A stretch of 6,832 nucleotides of DNA from Planctomycetota bacterium (GTDB taxonomy: Bacteria; Planctomycetota; Planctomycetia; Pirellulales; Pirellulaceae), in NCBI GenBank assembly GCA_026692885.1, contig JAPLNJ010000340.1:1-6832 (forward strand), given 5' to 3'. This document shows, in pieces, positions 6,062 to 6,832 of the stretch. Under the pieces are notes generated by a model. The model ran no database searches, had not been told where the DNA came from, and saw only the letters and a list, made by a program, of their open reading frames with translations. Numbering within the stretch: the stretch's first letter is position 1; each line of letters begins with the position of its first letter. The translations under genes and the position numbers were made by a program.

Positions 6062-6229
6062 GTACGGTCATCGAGTGCCACAAACGGTCGTTTGTTGAGA
6101 CCGACCGATAAAGGTGTTTGCAGTCGGCGCCGCCGCCTGGCTCCCCACGAATAAACGAACTTCATCGCGGTACCTGGCAACGTCGCTCCCCAGGTCGGCC
6201 GGAGATGGGCACAGAGAAACGCTGCCGTA
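5870..6229. other. Stretch with no convincing gene
   Basis: Open frames cross this stretch on both strands, but none shows domain character or a plausible start. It contains the hairpin at 5928-5952, a 16-bp near-palindrome at 6080-6095 (7-bp arms ACAAACG/CGTTTGT) and a 6-bp inverted pair at 6172-6177/6190-6195. It separates the plus-strand remnant from the minus-strand glycosyltransferase gene, so it is a convergent intergenic region. Confidence 0.5.
5928..5952 (-). terminator. Hairpin, possible terminator for the minus-strand gene
   Basis: TGGTTGCC (5928-5935) pairs perfectly with GGCAACCA (5945-5952). Two more inner pairs close a TTCG loop, with one bulged C. On the minus strand the stem is followed after a few bases by GTGTTTTG, a weak T-run. 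It lies about 280 nt beyond the stop at 6230, which is far for a dedicated terminator. On the plus strand there is no T-run. Confidence 0.3.
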
Positions 6230-6832
6230 TTATGGCGAACACGGCTGACAGGAACATCGCGCAGCAACCGTGACGTCGCGCAGGATAGCTTCCATATCCC
6301 GGAACACGCTGGCCCAGTCACCCCAGCGCGGTTGCCGGAATAGACGCATCGTGGGATACCACGGACTGTCCGACCGCGCGCGTAGCCAACGCCAATCCGC
6401 CGCCCACGGCAGCGCGACCCATACCGGCACTCCCAGACCACCCGCCAGGTGAGCCACCGAGGTATCCGAGGTGACCACCAAGTCGAGATTTCTCATGATC
6501 GCCGCCGTGTCCATCAGCGCGCCATGCGTTTGGTCCACGTCGTCGCCGAAGTCTATCAGGGGAAAGGGTTCCTGATCCTCTTCCCCCGCCTGACAGCGCG
6601 GCCGCTGCTGGAGACTGATCAACCGCACACCCGGGAGTTCCGCCAGCGGCGCAAAGTGCCGCAGGGGAATATTGCGAACGTGCCCGCGCCCCGGACCGGG
6701 CCGGCCTTGCCAATTGATCCCCACCCGGAAACCGGGGATTTCACGGAGGCGGTCCTGCCAATCCCCAACCAACTGCGGGTCCGCGGACAGATAGGGCACC
6801 TGGGCCGGAATGGTCGCCAGTTCGGTCCCCAG
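6230..6832 (-). CDS. C-terminal part of a GT9-like (heptosyltransferase-fold) protein, partial at the right edge
   Basis: The frame enters from the right edge (LGTELATIPAQVPYLSADP) and runs 200 residues to a TAA at 6230-6232. RVGINWQGRP begins the second Rossmann domain of a GT-B fold. PLRHFAPLAELPGVRLISLQ follows, and NLDLVVTSDTSVAHLAGGLG is the conserved donor-site element of glycosyltransferase family 9 and related TPR-linked proteins. DWRWLRARSDSPWYPTMRLF is typical of the version found at the C-terminus of planctomycete and proteobacterial TPR proteins. By family it probably transfers a sugar to a protein or glycan in the cytoplasm. The N-terminal part, likely TPR repeats, is outside the window. 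Nothing suggests damage in the visible part. Confidence 0.82.
   Translation of the reverse strand: MGTELATIPAQVPYLSADPQLVGDWQDRLREIPGFRVGINWQGRPGPGRGHVRNIPLRHFAPLAELPGVRLISLQQRPRCQAGEEDQEPFPLIDFGDDVDQTHGALMDTAAIMRNLDLVVTSDTSVAHLAGGLGVPVWVALPWAADWRWLRARSDSPWYPTMRLFRQPRWGDWASVFRDMEAILRDVTVAARCSCQPCSP

Noticed and set aside
6172..6195. Inverted pair ACCTGG/CCAGGT as terminator of the minus-strand gene
   Set aside because: It has only 6-bp arms, a 12-nt loop and no T-run on the minus strand.
5788..6441. Minus-strand open frame overlapping the end of the glycosyltransferase gene
   Set aside because: It runs in another frame through the GT9-like domain and intergenic DNA and shows no domain features.
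1..6832. CRISPR array, tRNA or rRNA genes, insertion sequence
   Set aside because: No regularly spaced repeats, no cloverleaf or rRNA-like stretch and no transposase frame were seen on either strand.

Overview
The window reads as part of a planctomycete-type genome (high G+C, roughly 60-70 % in the lines I counted by eye). Three things suggest this: a large secreted multidomain carbohydrate-active protein, a C-terminal glycosyltransferase-9-like domain of the kind found at the end of TPR proteins, and a long palindrome containing the 'CCAATCCGTCC' motif. I recall that motif as dispersed in planctomycete genomes, where it leaves spurious 'CQSVLR' peptides at the ends of predicted proteins. The lineage call is inference; no rRNA or marker gene is present.

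Layout. (1) 1-141: intergenic, dominated by a perfect 22-bp inverted repeat (33-54/64-85). (2) 142-3474 (+): a secreted protein of about 1110 residues with a signal peptide, an N-terminal carbohydrate-binding-like module, a beta-sandwich, a TIM-barrel glycoside-hydrolase-like core and C-terminal beta modules. (3) 3471-3653 (+): a 60-codon frame joined to it by an ATGA overlap but broken by an in-frame TAA at codon 8. (4) 3674: a well-formed ribosome site and ATG that run only 12 codons before a stop. (5) 3692-4368 (-): a translationally coupled pair, a DUF5678-like small protein followed by a retropepsin-like aspartic protease. (6) 4369-4586: a divergent control region with one promoter candidate facing each way. 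(7) 4587-5413 (+): a type II toxin-antitoxin pair of the TacA/TacT type (DUF1778 ribbon-helix-helix antitoxin, GNAT acetyltransferase toxin) with a GTGA overlap. (8) 5414-6061 (+): an open frame starting right after the toxin whose first 132 codons look like the C-terminal domain of a larger protein without its N-terminus. (9) 5870-6229: no convincing gene; one good hairpin at 5928-5952. (10) 6230-6832 (-): the 3' part of a gene for a GT9-like protein, running off the right edge.

Reading the parts together, the block from about 3690 to 5413 holds two small two-gene modules facing away from each other and looks like an accessory insert. On its left is a gene that starts and stops at once; on its right is a C-terminal domain without a start. 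One explanation is that the modules landed in, or replaced most of, a gene downstream of the secreted hydrolase. The best candidate for an undescribed system is the coupled DUF5678/retropepsin pair lying back-to-back with a toxin-antitoxin locus.
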